NCBI GenBank assembly: GCA_920105805.1
Contig: CAKKTI010000001.1
Location: 1 to 64,000 of the forward strand
Direction of reading: 5' to 3'
From: Condylostoma magnum
Taxonomy: Eukaryota; Ciliophora; Heterotrichea; Heterotrichida; Condylostomatidae
Length of the DNA: 64,000 bases
Part shown: one piece after another, positions 38,114-49,789 of the stretch
Layout: each line of letters begins with the position of its first letter
How positions within the stretch are numbered: the first letter of the stretch is position 1
Program-made: the position numbers and the translations under genes
Notes under the pieces: generated by a model
Databases searched by the model: none
What the model saw: only the letters and a program-made list of their open reading frames with translations
Told to the model about the DNA's origin: nothing

Positions 38114-39396
38114 TTTAAATTCTATTTGTACTACAGTATTAGTTTTTTATCTCTTAAGTGGATTAGTTGCTCCCTCATCCAACTGACACAATTTTGGGAT
38201 TTTAAAATATCTTTGACTTTTATACGACATTGATTGATAGAGCATGAAATATCAAACTTTTACCCAAATTAAATTATTTGTATACAGCTGTTGCATATTT
38301 AATGACCACATGCTAGCTGTATTGTATTTCTATTATATAGACAGTGCTAACATCTACTCTATACTTTGGTTAAATCTACCTTTATATTTAAAGAATGAGC
38401 TCTGGCAACATTGCTCATTTCTTAAAGCTTTGAGATAATTGATTACTTGTTAGCTTTCTGAAAATATTGCTAAGAGTTCAAATCATCATACCTATTTTTA
38501 ATACTTTCTATATTACATCTGCCCATTATATTTAAATAAGGTAAGTAATACTGACAAAGCTATTTGCTATTGATCCTATCTTAATAGTTAATCTTGAGCA
38601 TTTGAATTATCACATTTCCAACAGGATGTCCATACCTCTCCTTTAAATCTTCGTAAATTTTCTAAAGCTTACCTCTAAAGGTATAACTATAATTTACTAA
38701 ATTCTAAGACTGCAAATCTCTTGTAAATAAGTAAACCAAGGTCGATCCTAAACATCAAATATCATCCAGATAATGATTCAGTTTTACTATACTTTAGCTT
38801 GTATGATTCCTTGAAAAAAGTACTTGGTAAGATTAATGCAAAACACTCCCAGATATTTAAGAGTGAATGTCCCTTACTGTATTACCATCCCTAAATGAGC
38901 TTAAAGATTCATCACAAATTAAAGATTGGCCAAAATCACAGTATTTTACCTGTAGATCATCAGTTAGAAGAATATTTTCAGGTTTTATGTCTCCGTGTAT
39001 AATATTGTGACTATGAAGTATTGCTAGTCCCTTGATAAGATCATTGGCTATTTCAATTGCTTTGGCATCTGTGTACTAATTTCAGGTAATAAGTTTCGCA
39101 AGTGACCAGGGCAACTTTGGCATCAATATTTCATCGTAGTGCTTAGTTCGCTTTAAATTCAAGACCTGTACAACATATTGAGAACAAGAATTGGTAGCCT
39201 GAAATAATACTTGTAATTCTGTTAGGGATTTCTCGTGCTTTACTAGCTTTCTGATATACTTTTAATTCTGATATGAGAGGATTTCTATTCTAGATTGAGC
39301 CAGTTGAGTGGATTTTAATACTTTAGCGTCGTTTAAGAGATGAGGAATTATTTCTCTATTTAGAAGGCAAGAGGTTTAACTCTAACTTAAACTCAT
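38110..39396 (-). CDS. Protein kinase with C-terminal RING-like zinc finger
   Basis: About 428 codons. The N-terminal two-thirds is a divergent protein kinase: catalytic loop [11 protein letters not shown] near residue 140, DFG in KYCDFGQS, and [17 protein letters not shown] (Trp as TGA) for subdomain IX. The Gly-rich loop is not recognisable; a candidate ATP-binding Lys lies near residue 64. The C-terminal 90 residues carry a RING-like array, CQHC...ACGHQICNSC...CSINQC, with four residues in the last spacing instead of two. A kinase fused to a possible ubiquitin ligase module is unusual. The stop could be a TAG a few codons before the TGA. Confidence 0.75.
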
Positions 39397-39724
39397 GTTA
39401 TAATAAGGCAGGTTTGTTAGATTTTCATGAATATTAAATTAGTAGAGGAACTTTGCTCGTACTTTGGCTAACTTAAAATAGATTTTGATTAGCTAAATTT
39501 AACTTAGTGAGGATTTTGTGAAGTTTAAGCGAAATGAGAAGAAAGTCAATTTTGAGGATATTTAAAGCATTAAAAGGGGTTTTTAGGTAATTAACAGGCT
39601 TCTGTTTGATGTTTGGATTAGTAAAATTTATAGATAATATACCTATAGAAAAATGTAGGTTAAAGAATAGGTAAATAAGAAGCATTTGGCTAGGTTATTC
39701 TTCAGTATTAAAATCTATAATTTA
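39397..39724. other. Intergenic, no confident gene
   Basis: A 328-bp AT-rich spacer between the GNAT and kinase-RING genes. A hydrophobic minus-strand frame (39425-39685) is open in the GNAT frame, but it follows a natural TAG-TAA end and looks like read-through of spacer. Confidence 0.45.
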
Positions 39725-40642
39725 CTAACTCAAAATCCAGTCAATTTCCAGCATCTGGTACATATCTTTACTCATTCCCAAATTAGCATAGGTTGTTTGG
39801 GCAACTTAATTTTCTTTCTCCACATACAGCCTTACACAAACCATATCTCTTGATAATCTAATAACATAGTTATACATCATTTTATAAATCCCTTATCTCC
39901 TATTGTTTGGAGAAACATACACAGATTGGATCCAATTTTCATACTGGTTATGAGTGCATGACCATAGAGGAGTCACCATAAGCCCAGCAACCACTTATCC
40001 TCCAATTTTTGCAGTGATGTAAAATCCTTTAGAGTCATCTTCTAAAATCGTTTAAACTCCTCGAGTCAGTAAGTCAGTATCAAGCTACTTTCCCTCTGTT
40101 TCATAAGCCATTTGCTAATTAAAGGAAACTAAGTCATTTAAATCTTATATACTAGCTTTATTTATCTCAACAGAGGAGTTAGGTGTCTATTGACTTAGAT
40201 TATACTCAGAATAGATATCATAATGAGATTGTTACAGGCCAAATCCTGTAAGTATTTAAGAAAGTTATTAGTTTTATTATAGAACAAATGCTCTAAGTCC
40301 TGCTGCTTAGTTCTGATGGGCTATTTCCTCTAAGCTTTGGTATAGTTTTTAATAAATGTCTTATTATTCTGGAACGCTGCTTACTTCAAAGGATAAAATT
40401 CAATAAAAGTCTCTGGATCTCCAATCACTCCACTCGTATGTAGCCATTATTTCACCGACTATTTGATTATTCAGAAGAGCTACTAATTAAATTCCTTTCT
40501 TTTCGTTTTAAATGACTTCTCTTAAACCATTATTCACAGTTTCAGATTAAATTAAGCGATTTTCATACTTTTAGACAAATGATTTACTTAATTGGGATAA
40601 TTAGTCTATGTCTTCTAATAAGGCTCGACGGACTTCCACCAT
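39725..40642 (-). CDS. Tandem GNAT-domain acetyltransferase
   Basis: 305 codons starting MVEVRRALLEDIDQLSQLSK. Two GNAT folds in tandem. The N-terminal one is diverged (GEIMATYEWSDWRSRDFYW, one Trp as TGA). The C-terminal one keeps the core WIQSVYVSPNNRRQGIYKMM, whose RRQGIY segment is the acetyl-CoA pyrophosphate-binding loop, then LYVEKENQVAQTTYANLGM. It probably acetylates a small molecule or protein. It ends EIDWILS before TAG-TAA. It is divergent from a small coiled-coil gene, 28 bp between starts. Confidence 0.85.
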
Positions 40643-40670
40643 TTTTATTAGTTGATTATTGTTTACTAAA

Positions 40671-40991
40671 ATGGAATAAAGTAATAGAGTTAGATAGCAA
40701 AATTTAGATGTTTATAAGAACTCTGTATGCGATATTGAAGGTAAATAGCAGACAGAATTGAAATAGAAATTTTAGTAATGCATAGACAAGCAGAAAGCTA
40801 ATTAATAAATTATATGTATTAATAGATAGTAAAAAGTAAAAGCCTGTGCTCAAATACAGTAAGTCTCAATTAGTTTGATTATTGATTAGGAGTATTAAAA
40901 GCAGGTTTAAATTGAAGAATTTAAAAATCTTCATGAAAACAGAAGAAAGTGGAAAGACATGAGATTTTATTCTAGGGAAAAATTAGTATGA
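40671..40991 (+). CDS. Small helical protein, unknown
   Basis: 106 codons from ATG (MEQSNRVRQQNLDVYKNSVC) to TGA, rich in Gln, Lys and Glu and predicted mostly helical, with three Cys. Gln codons are mainly TAA/TAG. The basic end reads NRRKWKDMRFYSREKLV. No family is recognised. It is convergent with PEPCK. Confidence 0.6.
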
Positions 40992-41110
40992 TAAAAATTG
41001 CTTCAGTCTCAATTTATGTATATAATTCTGACCGCTTTCTAGAATACATTTCACCCATTTATCATTTACTAAATACAAACCTATTAAAATAAGCCATTTC
41101 ATTATGCTAA

Positions 41111-42781
41111 CTAATCTAATTGAGGGCCAGCTTGCTTGATAGCCTCTGATGAGCCTCCTTCATACTTCTTAAAGTTCTTTACGAAAGCCTCAGCTAAAAC
41201 TCTTAGATTTTTATCATAATCAGCCTTATCACTCCATGTGTTTTTAGGAATAAGAATGCTCTCATCAACTCCTTTACAATGTTTAGGAACTTGTAGATTG
41301 AAAACTGGTAGAGTCTCAGTTTCTACATTGTCTAAATCCCCATCATGAATAGCATCTATAATAGCTCTGGTGCTTGGGAGATCCATTCTATGACCAACTC
41401 CGTATTTTCCACCAGTCCATCCAGTATTGATAAGCCAGGTGTTTACATTATGCTTCTTTAGCTTCTCAGCTAACATTTCAGCATATACACTTGGGTGTCT
41501 AGTAAGGAAGGCTTCTCCGAAACATGCGGAAAATGTGGGCTGGGGTTCTTTGATACCGACCTCAGTTCCAGCTACCTTGGCAGTGTATCCAGAAATAAAG
41601 TGATACATAGTCTGCTCAGGTGTTAATTTACTAACAGGAGGCAATACTCCGTATGCATCACAAGTTAAGAAAATCACATTTTTAGGATGACCTCCTATAG
41701 AGGGTATTTTAGCACTTGGAATGTTCTCCAAGGGATATGAGCATCTAGTATTTTCAGTTATATTAGAGTCATCATAGTTAACAGTTCTAGTTCCAGGGTA
41801 AAACTCAATATTTTCTAGAATTGACCCGAATTTAATAGCATCGTAGATCTCGGGTTCCTTTTCTCTGCTTAAATTAATACATTTAGCATAGCATCCTCCC
41901 TCTAAGTTAAACAGTCCATCATCACTCCACCCATGCTCATCATCTCCAATCAATTTCCTATGAGGATCAGCACTCAAGGTAGTCTTTCCAGTTCCAGACA
42001 ACCCAAACAACAGAGTAGTGTCTCCATTAACTCCTTCATTTGCACTAGCGTGCAAAGTAACAACTCCTTACTCAGGCATTACATATTAAGCAACTCCAAA
42101 CATACCTTTCTTCATTTCTCCTCCATACTGAGTTCCTAAAATAGCCATTTACTTGGTGGTTAAATTAAGATTGATAGTGGTCTGACTATCGACTCCGGGA
42201 GTATGAGGATCAGCGTAGAACTCTCCTGCATTGAAGATAGTGAAATCTAAAGTATTGAAGTCCTCGTAAAGTTGTTCTTTGGTAGGACGGATAAGCATAT
42301 TGCGCATAAAGAGGGCATGGTAAGCTCTGGCGCATATAACACGGATTTTTAGGCGGTACTTGGGGTCCCATCCGAGGTAGCCGTCTAGTACGTAAAGGTA
42401 CGGCTTGTTGTTGAAGTAGTCAATGCATCTTTGGAGGTTCAGTTACCATCCAAGCTCAGTGATTGGCATGTTGACATCTCCCCACCATACTGTGCCTAGG
42501 GATTCTGAGTCTTGCACTATTCTCTTGGCTTTAGGTGTCCTTCCAGTAGAGAAGGCGGAGTAAGAGCAGAGGGCTCCAGTGTCACTTATAAAGTTCCTGG
42601 TAGTGAAAGGATTAGTGGGATCATGGGAGCAGGCCATTTCGTAGTACTCTGGCACGGATAAGTTGCGGTAGATCTTACGAGCAAAGATGCCTTGGTCTAA
42701 TAGAAGGGGGTCAGGCTTAAAGTTTGTGTTTAAAGCGAAGCTTCGGGATATACGAGCGAGTCTGTTTGAGAGGTTAAGCAT
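41111..42781 (-). CDS. Phosphoenolpyruvate carboxykinase (ATP)
   Basis: 556 codons. Interconverts oxaloacetate and PEP using ATP/ADP: gluconeogenesis, or PEP carboxylation in low-oxygen protists. The family core is clear: [13 protein letters not shown], the kinase-1a P-loop [11 protein letters not shown] near residue 261, the Mg-binding LIGDDEHGW, and [10 protein letters not shown] near the active site. The C-terminus ends QAGPQLD, exactly where the family ends, before TAG 41111-41113; a TGA follows four codons on. The first 30 residues ([18 protein letters not shown]) are basic and could target an organelle. Confidence 0.96.
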
Positions 42782-42919
42782 TGGCTAAAAATTAATATGA
42801 AGTTTGTAAATATGGTTTAGAATGTAAAAAAATCATTTAAACGGAAGCTGTATTATTGTTCTATTATAAGGTTGTTTTTACATAGTTGCAATTTCTGCAG
42901 TTGTCGGATATAAAAATAA

Positions 42920-44077
42920 ATGTCTGAGGTTATCAATTCTAGTTCTAGTAAGTTGTAAAGGCGATTTAATTTAGGGAGGGATAAAATTGTTGGAATAGTC
43001 GATTAGATGATATAAAATTTAGATGAGTTTGTATAATAGTAGGAGTAGTTAAGTGAAGTTGAATTCGGAGTAAAAATTTCAGAATTATTTGATTAGGTGA
43101 TGCAGAATTAACCGCTAAAGAAGATTGTATAAGAGCATAAGGCAGTATATTCATTCATATCTAAGCTAGGGAAGCAAATAGAAACAGTTTTTACGGAAAA
43201 TCCTGAAACTTTAAGAGTGCATGAATCGTAGACTCTAGATTCAAAATTATTAGATTATATCGTAAATGATTTCTTTATACGGGAAGGATATTTTGAAGAA
43301 AGCTAGAAATTCATAAAGCAAAGAGAGCTGGAAATTGCTCCTAATCCTATTCTAGATCAATATAAATCAACATTTGATATTATAGAATACTTCCAATCAG
43401 GATAAATTTCTAATGCTTTAAATTGAATTGATGATCATTTAGAAATATTCAGAGAGACACCTCTTGGTTTGCAGTTCAAAGTTCATAAGATTAAGTTTTT
43501 ACAGATTCTTAGACGCAATGAGACTTAAAATGCTCTGATTTACGCAAAATAACACTTATAGTAGTTCTAAAACACACACCTGTCTGAAATCTCTCAACTA
43601 ATGAGTGCATGTTTATTTTTAGATAAGTAAGTTTTAAACAGCCCTGAGGAATCTCCATATAAGCACTTCTTATCAAACGAGTACGATGTTTAATATGGAT
43701 AATAAATAGCTTAAGAATGACTTAGACATATAGGATTATCTGTTAAATCTCATTTAGAAGTGGCTATTAAAGTTGGATTAGATGCATAACCCTAAATCAG
43801 CCAACTTTCATAGTCGATTAGGCAATAATTATGGTTAAAATCTTTACCTATTGAGATTTAAACTAATGAACAACTTAATTACCATAGTGTTTTTATATGT
43901 CCAGTGAGTAAATAAGTTGCAACGCTAGATAATACTGCAATGCTTCTACCATGTGGACATGTGATTGGTAATTAATCATTGGATATGCTATAACTTAGCT
44001 CAGTTAGACGTAAGTTCAAGTGTCCAACTTGCCCGGTTGAAGTAAATGAAGGAGAAGCTATCAAAATTACCTTTTAG
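42920..44077 (+). CDS. RMD5: RMD5/GID2-type E3 ubiquitin ligase subunit
   Basis: 385 codons. RMD5 is a RING-like catalytic subunit of the GID/CTLH ubiquitin ligase. LisH/CTLH-type helices are present (ALNWIDDHLEIFRETPLGLQ, Trp as TGA). The C-terminal degenerate RING reads FICPVSKQ...MLLPCGHVIGNQSL...FKCPTCPVE and ends AIKITF, the usual end, before TAG 44075-44077. In yeast this complex degrades gluconeogenic enzymes, and the divergent neighbour is PEPCK (138 bp between starts). Shared regulation is an attractive inference, not shown. Confidence 0.93.
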
Positions 44078-44130
44078 TACTAAATATTTCTTTAATCTTC
44101 GTATATTTGCTGATTGTGAAGCTTATTTTG

Positions 44131-44910
44131 TTAATATTTAAAGATAGTGAATAAATAACAAGTTATATAGGCTTAGTGTTATAGAAGCTGTTTAATTAGG
44201 CTTCTATGTTATTATAGGAGACTATGAAAAGTGCATGGCTATTAAGTCACGCCTTCCCTCTAGTCATCCCTACATTTTTATTACAATTTTAGATTAGCTA
44301 ACAAATTAAAATGGCTTCTAGCATTTGGTCTTATTTTATATACATTATTAGAGTAGATTGACCTGCGGCTCTTGAAATCGTTAATTAATCGGGATTTATA
44401 CTAGCATGTAAAATCCATATCTTGAGTTTCTATGCAATCATTTAAGTTTTGAAATGCTCTGGATAAATTTGTGTTTAAAACTTTGAATGATCTTTTGTCG
44501 AATGTTAATGAGTTTAGTTCATTTTTGCAGTTATTCAAGATTCCATCTAGCTTTTACAAGGAATTTTGGCGTCTTTTAGTACTTTTGAAGGTTTAAATAG
44601 ACATATTAGATTTTGAATTACATCGGTCAGTTAAGCAAACAGATTTTTATTTATTTAGTTTATTTTTTAAATCAATTGGGTGATTTGTACCTAAGCAATT
44701 TGAGTTACTTTTATGTTAGCTTTTATCATTATTTTCTTTTAAACTGAATGTTCTATAATGACTTTTGTTATTTCTATGTGTTTCTTTCTTTTTATTCATG
44801 TTTAAATTAAATAGGCTGGATCTTTTACTTCTTGATCTATTATCCATAGTTTTGTTTATATTGATTTTAAGTTCCGGTAAAGAATGCTTTCTGTGATTTT
44901 TGGGCTTCAT
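44131..44910 (-). CDS. Hypothetical basic Asn/Ser-rich protein
   Basis: About 259 codons starting MKPKNHRKHSLPELKININK. Strongly basic and Asn/Ser/Lys-rich, probably largely disordered, with several RRxS/KRxS-like sites. No family is recognised. The 3' end is uncertain: no TGA occurs before the convergent RMD5 gene, and I place the stop at TAA 44131-44133. The start overlaps an in-frame TGA of the upstream SDR frame as ATGA. Confidence 0.6.
44907..44910 (-). other. ATGA stop/start overlap, SDR frame into next gene
   Basis: The first in-frame TGA of the SDR frame shares ATGA with the downstream start, although the SDR naturally ends about 130 bp earlier at TAG. The spacer frame is open in between if TAA/TAG are sense. 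Confidence 0.7.
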
Positions 44911-45041
44911 TTTAACAGTAATTAAAATGGTATTTTAAACTTATTGAAAATAGCTAGAATTGCTTAGTATGTTAGTGTATATAAGAGATTTACAATTTGC
45001 ATATTCTATGTATAATAATTGAATAAAGATTAATTTACTAA

Positions 45042-45794
45042 CTATAGATTAGGTAAATACCCTCCATCTAATTCCATAAATTTCCCATTAAAATAATCAT
45101 TCTCAATAGCAAATTTAACGGCATTCGATACTTCCTAAGCTTTTCCAAATCTTCCCATTGCGATATGCTTTTTGAATACATCTTAAAACCCTTCATATTA
45201 ATTAGACATCGGTGTATCAATAAAACCAGGTGCAATAGCTACAACTCTTATTCCAAATTTCTGTAAATCTCTTGCTAATGGAAAAGTCATTGCATTTATG
45301 GCAGCTTTTGAGGTAGAATATGCAATAAACCCTCTGCTACCATTTGATCCCACAACACTTGATATATTTATAACAACTCCCTTCACTTCCTCTTATGAAG
45401 CTTATTGTGCCATCTAGTAACTTATTTTTCTTGTAATATTAAACAGTGAGAATACGTTTAATGTTAAGATCTTCTCAAAATTATCCAGTTAATGTACATT
45501 ACTCTTTTGCAATGTATATTCTCTCCAAATAGCCCCAGCACTATTAACCAGTACATCAATTCTACCAAAAATCTCCAATGTTTATTAAATAGCCCTATCG
45601 ATTGAAGATTCTTGTAAAACATCACAAGCAATAAAGTGACAGTCATCTGATATCTATGAAATTCTATTACCAGCTTCCTCATTTCTCCCCCAAATAGCAA
45701 CCTTAGCTTAATTATTAATTAACTCTTCTACTACAGCTTCCCCAATTCCAGAAGTTCCCCCGGTTACAACACAAACAGAATTCTAAATTTTCAT
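45042..45794 (-). CDS. Short-chain dehydrogenase/reductase
   Basis: 250 codons. A Rossmann-fold NAD(P)H oxidoreductase. Cofactor loop [12 protein letters not shown] is at residues 10-21, NSAG near 87, catalytic Ser in [11 protein letters not shown], and Tyr/Lys in [10 protein letters not shown]. The [12 protein letters not shown] segment and the end LDGGYLPNL are typical of classical SDRs, closest in feel to beta-ketoacyl-ACP reductase or HSD17B10-type enzymes. TAG 45042-45044 is the natural stop. The start overlaps the THG1 stop as ATGA. Confidence 0.9.
45791..45794 (-). other. ATGA stop/start overlap, THG1 into SDR
   Basis: Here no TAA or TAG precedes the TGA in the last part of the THG1 frame, so TGA is the natural stop and it overlaps the SDR ATG by three bases. 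This is the clearest of the ATGA cases. Confidence 0.85.
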
Positions 45795-46501
45795 TTTTTA
45801 CTACTTAACAAACTCTCATAAAAGCTCTTCTTGAAGATATCTACATGCACTACTTCATAATCAGGACGAATAATGACACTCCCTTTTCTGAAAATCTCTA
45901 ACTCATTGTTATAGTTAAGCTGAAATTGACTGAATAGTATTTCATTCTTATCCCCACTGGTTGTTCCCTTTAAGGTATTATGAGCCTCACTTTCCTTTAA
46001 ACCTGAGTTCACTAATGCCCAGAAAACTGTATTATATAAATTGTTTACATGGCAATCTGCCTGACGTCATCTGAAGTAATCAATAACTACATTTTCATTG
46101 GGATATAGTATTACTCTGGAGTCGAAGCTAGGCGGGGCTTGCAGTTCAGTTTAAATAAGTTAGTTCCAGTAGAAAACGTATGCTGAGGTAAAGGTAGATA
46201 AAACTGTAGATGAAATCTTATCTTTCCGCCTTTGAAAGAAAGTTGTGTTTTTATGAAAGAGAAAACTGTACTCATCTGATTAACCGTATGCTAAAACTAT
46301 GTCTTGAACTTAATTGCAAACATGTTAGGCACTTATGTTCATTAATTATAAGGCGTTGATATCATTAGGCTTTAAAAAATTGTGTTGTTTTGTAAAGTTA
46401 GTAAAACTTCTTCCGTCTATTCTTACTACTATCCATGTTTATTATAATGCTCTGTCTTCTTACTCAAATCTTTTTACATACTCGTACTGAGACTTGGCCA
46501 T
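45791..46501 (-). CDS. THG1: tRNA(His) guanylyltransferase (THG1)
   Basis: 236 codons. Adds the G-1 nucleotide to the 5' end of tRNA-His by 3'-5' polymerisation. Family motifs: [13 protein letters not shown] near residue 27 with a metal-binding Asp, [10 protein letters not shown] with the second, and [17 protein letters not shown] near residue 145, whose RWR Trp is TGA at 46067-46069. The segment [15 protein letters not shown] follows. It ends SLLSSKK at TGA. The next gene starts inside this stop codon, and a divergent kelch-like gene starts 40 bp upstream. Confidence 0.95.
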
Positions 46502-46541
46502 TTTTATAAGTTATTTGTGCTTGTTTTCAGGATAATAATAA

Positions 46542-47363
46542 ATGATAGATATTGAAATCTCATAGAGCTATGAAACTTTTAACACTGGTGTAACTCCTAG
46601 AGTATTTAAATTATACTCAAATAAAATAATATGATTTGATATTGTATCACAGGAAAAATTTTGCTATAATAGCAATAATTAATTCTACTTCTAAAAGTTT
46701 GATATAGATCCCAATGGAAACATTTTGATAAATGGAGCATATGGTGATGATAGAATAGCAAGCCAACACTGTATTTTCAAATTTGACTTAAAACAATTGA
46801 AAAGCTAACAGGGACATGACATAGGAATGGCAACTTCCAATCTGGTTTATCTAAATCATTAATTATATTTAATGGGCGCGTAAAGTTGTGTGAAATATTC
46901 AATAGAATAGAAAACGTCAGAATGAATGGAATAGCCTGAATTCAGTCATTTAAATGGAGGAATGTGTAGATTTAATGATAACTTACTAGCAATAGGAGGA
47001 ATTTCAAACAAGTCTATTGAAATGTTGTCTATCAAAGATAATTATTGGAGTTTGATAGCAGAGTTACCTTAATAATTGTATAATATAGCATGTATACAAA
47101 TTTCAGGTTGCGAGGTGTTGATATTCGGGGGAGGATTATCATACTCTTTAATACTGGATGTTGAACAAGGCGCAGTAAGAAAACACTCAGGACTGCCTAA
47201 TATGCAAAACTTCGATTTTTCAGGCACTGTTCCAGTGTTATGATAAGGAAGAGTATTTGCCATTGCAGAAAGAAAAAAGACATTTCTAGTGATTTATATT
47301 ATATAATAAGGTGTATGGCAAATACTATAAAAAGGGAACCACAGCTGTTGTTCATTAATTTAG
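46542..47363 (+). CDS. Kelch-like beta-propeller protein
   Basis: 273 codons starting MIDIEISQSYETFNTGVTPR. Repeated blades of the form (hydrophobic)NGGMCRFNDNLLAIGG and (hydrophobic)IFGGGLSYS fit kelch repeats, about five or six. Trp by TGA occurs in IIWFDIV and EWMEQPEF. No other domain is present; probably a protein-binding propeller. The stop is TAG-TAG at 47361-47366. Confidence 0.7.
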
Positions 47364-47611
47364 TAGTTTTATAAGTACTCATAGTCTTCATTCTTAGAGA
47401 AAAAATGGTAGATTTTGTTGTATATATGATAAGTTAAATTGTATAGTCAACTTGGAAATCTGGTTCAAAAGTATTTATGAGGGATAATGTTCCATCCTCG
47501 GTTTCCTTCGTACATTTTTCAGCATGACCCGATGATAAAATAAGCTAAAAGTGTTATAGTTATTCTGTATATACTTTACATAAGAATTCAATAATTCATT
47601 CTAGAAATACT

Positions 47612-48157
47612 TTAATGTAGAGGTTGTCCACATCCTTCTTTTGCATAAATATACAGAAAAACATGACAATTCTCCCCTCTATAAGTTGGGTCAATACTAA
47701 CATCAGGATTTTCCTCATACGAGCAAATTAAATGAATAATAAATTGTCTGTGTAGGTTGTAATCAGTATTGTAACTATTTTTGCAACGTTCTCCTCCCAA
47801 ATAGTGCAAGATTAGTCCTTTATCAGTATCCTTTCTATTTGCTGGATTTATACGCATCATTGATTTTCTTCCTAATACCTCGCATTCTTCTAGTAAACCA
47901 TCATCGTTCTCTAATACCTCAACTGCGAATGTATCATCACTTTGTAAAACTTACTCTGCACATCTGTAATCTAAAGCTTAATCAAAGCTAAATATCACTT
48001 TTCTACGGTTTTAATCAACTGAATTCGCATAAAATGCATAAGGAATACTAGATAAAAATTACGGCCTTTTTAGATTTGATCAATCGTAGTAAACGTCAAA
48101 AATCAAACTTTGCCAGCTTGTAAATTGTGATATTACAGGAACTAGAATAAATCACAT
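47612..48157 (-). CDS. Secreted mannose-6-phosphate-receptor-homology (MRH) domain protein
   Basis: 181 codons. The start Met is followed by a TGA-encoded Trp and a hydrophobic signal (MWFILVPVISQ). Then comes an MRH-like domain: Cys-spaced strands including GLILHYLGGERC and FIIHLICSYEEN, ending near CHVFLYIYAKEGC. MRH domains bind mannose or mannose-6-phosphate glycans in the secretory pathway, or occur in ATG27. No C-terminal membrane helix is seen, so it looks soluble. The start is uncertain because the open frame extends further upstream without an ATG. Confidence 0.65.
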
Positions 48158-48314
48158 AGTTAAAATGATTACACATGAAATGGTTTTGGTATATAGAATT
48201 ATGCTAGAAAATGTAAGTAATATTGATAATTTATTCTAAGTATCAGAAAAGCATATGCTATAACAAGAGAAATGTGCCTGTATTCAAAACCTAATAATAT
48301 AGCTAGAATTTTGA

Positions 48315-49757
48315 TCAGTTTTGTTAATATAATCCAGATTACCTATATATTTCTTAAGTATTCTTATCGTGTGAAATTTATCTCCTTACTACTCTTCTAA
48401 CCTTTCTAACTTGTTATTGCTCTGGTATATCATATATTTCAGCTTCCTGATTATTATAATTTATGGTGATTCTAGCTGATCCAGAAGTATAACTACTGGT
48501 AGAACTAGTAGTGTCTCTTTCCTAACTGGCTCTCCTGCCTCTAGGTAAGGGTGGTTAAAGCTTCTACGGTTGAGCATTAGTAGTAATTAGCCCTTGTTTC
48601 AAAAACTGTTTATAAGAATTTGTTTGCCTGGGGTTTCTCTATCTATTGATGACATCAGGTGTATTTGAAGCTCTAATTTAAATTCCCTTTGGCTGCATTC
48701 TTTTATACTTCTTCTCAGTATCACGTTCTTCTTTATATGACTATCTACTTGAACAAGATGCAGCACTGCTTGAGGCCCTTGGTATATTTGAAATATTTAT
48801 CAATTACTATATACCAGATACTTTCTACGACTCTTATACAGTGCATAATGTTCCTCTCCTTTTCTAATCTTAGTTTATAACTTACTATGTAAATAACAGT
48901 TAAAGTTGAGCACATGATCTTATTTAATACAAATTTAGATTAGAGTTGTCTGCTTCTTATATAAATAGATCAATAAGATACTAATAATCTGGAGTTTAGG
49001 AGTACTCTAATTATTTGGCATAGGTTAATAATTGCTTAAATGATTCTGGTAAATCCTCGCATAATTACTCTACTGAAGTTTGCCTATGTATTGCTATCAC
49101 CTCCCTTTTAGAAGCATTCTGTATATGCCATGGCAACGTTCCTTTGACTAGATATACGAGTAAATAGCCTAAACTTTCTAAATCATCTCTAGGACTCGGA
49201 GAAAAATTCTACAAAGCATTAAAAGAAGCAAACCTTAAATCTCCACTATGATGGAAATTTCTCCTAAATGGAACTATCTCATTACTTATTGGATCTCTAT
49301 ATCTCCTAGCTTCCTCATAATTAATTAGGTAAACTGGATTTTAAATTCGCTGCAATCCAAAACAAATTGAACTGTCGCTGATATTTCTATGTACATAGCC
49401 TTCATTATGCAACTTTTCCAGAATTTCTATGATTAAAATCGCTAGTTTATACACTCCTAACAAATTATCGATTTTGAATTGACTTCCGATTGCATCTTGA
49501 AGTGTTATTCCAAGTAACTCTTCAACTAAAGCGTATCCTTTTTGAAATTCTCCACACCAAAACAACTTTGGTATACCTTAAGTACTAAACTTAGCAAGAA
49601 TCTGGGATTCTAACTGAAGCTAAGATGATTGATTTTCACTGGCCTCGCACTTTATAGCTACTTTTTATTAATTAGCTATCGTCTCCCCTATGTAGACTGT
49701 ATAATCTTAGTGTGCTCTCAATTCTTATAATGTTCTGTAAGACTTATCAATTATCAT
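48315..49757 (-). CDS. CK1-family pseudokinase
   Basis: 480 codons. Clearly casein-kinase-1-related: a VAIKCE beta-3 Lys near residue 33, ARRYRDPISNEIVPFRR, and SPRDDLESLGYLLVYLVKGT followed by LPWH. The catalytic loop reads GYVHRNIS, with Asn for the catalytic Asp, and the DFG position reads LINYEEA, with Asn for the metal-binding Asp. It is therefore predicted inactive and may be a scaffold. A Ser/Gln/Arg-rich tail of about 190 residues follows. The stop is TGA 48315, though a TAA about 30 codons earlier is possible. Confidence 0.82.
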
Positions 49758-49789
49758 ATTGAAAAAATTATAATTTAACTAAAAGGAAA

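Noticed and set aside
39425-39724. C-terminal extension of the GNAT protein or a small membrane gene
   Set aside because: It follows a TAG-TAA at the natural domain end and resembles translated AT-rich spacer.
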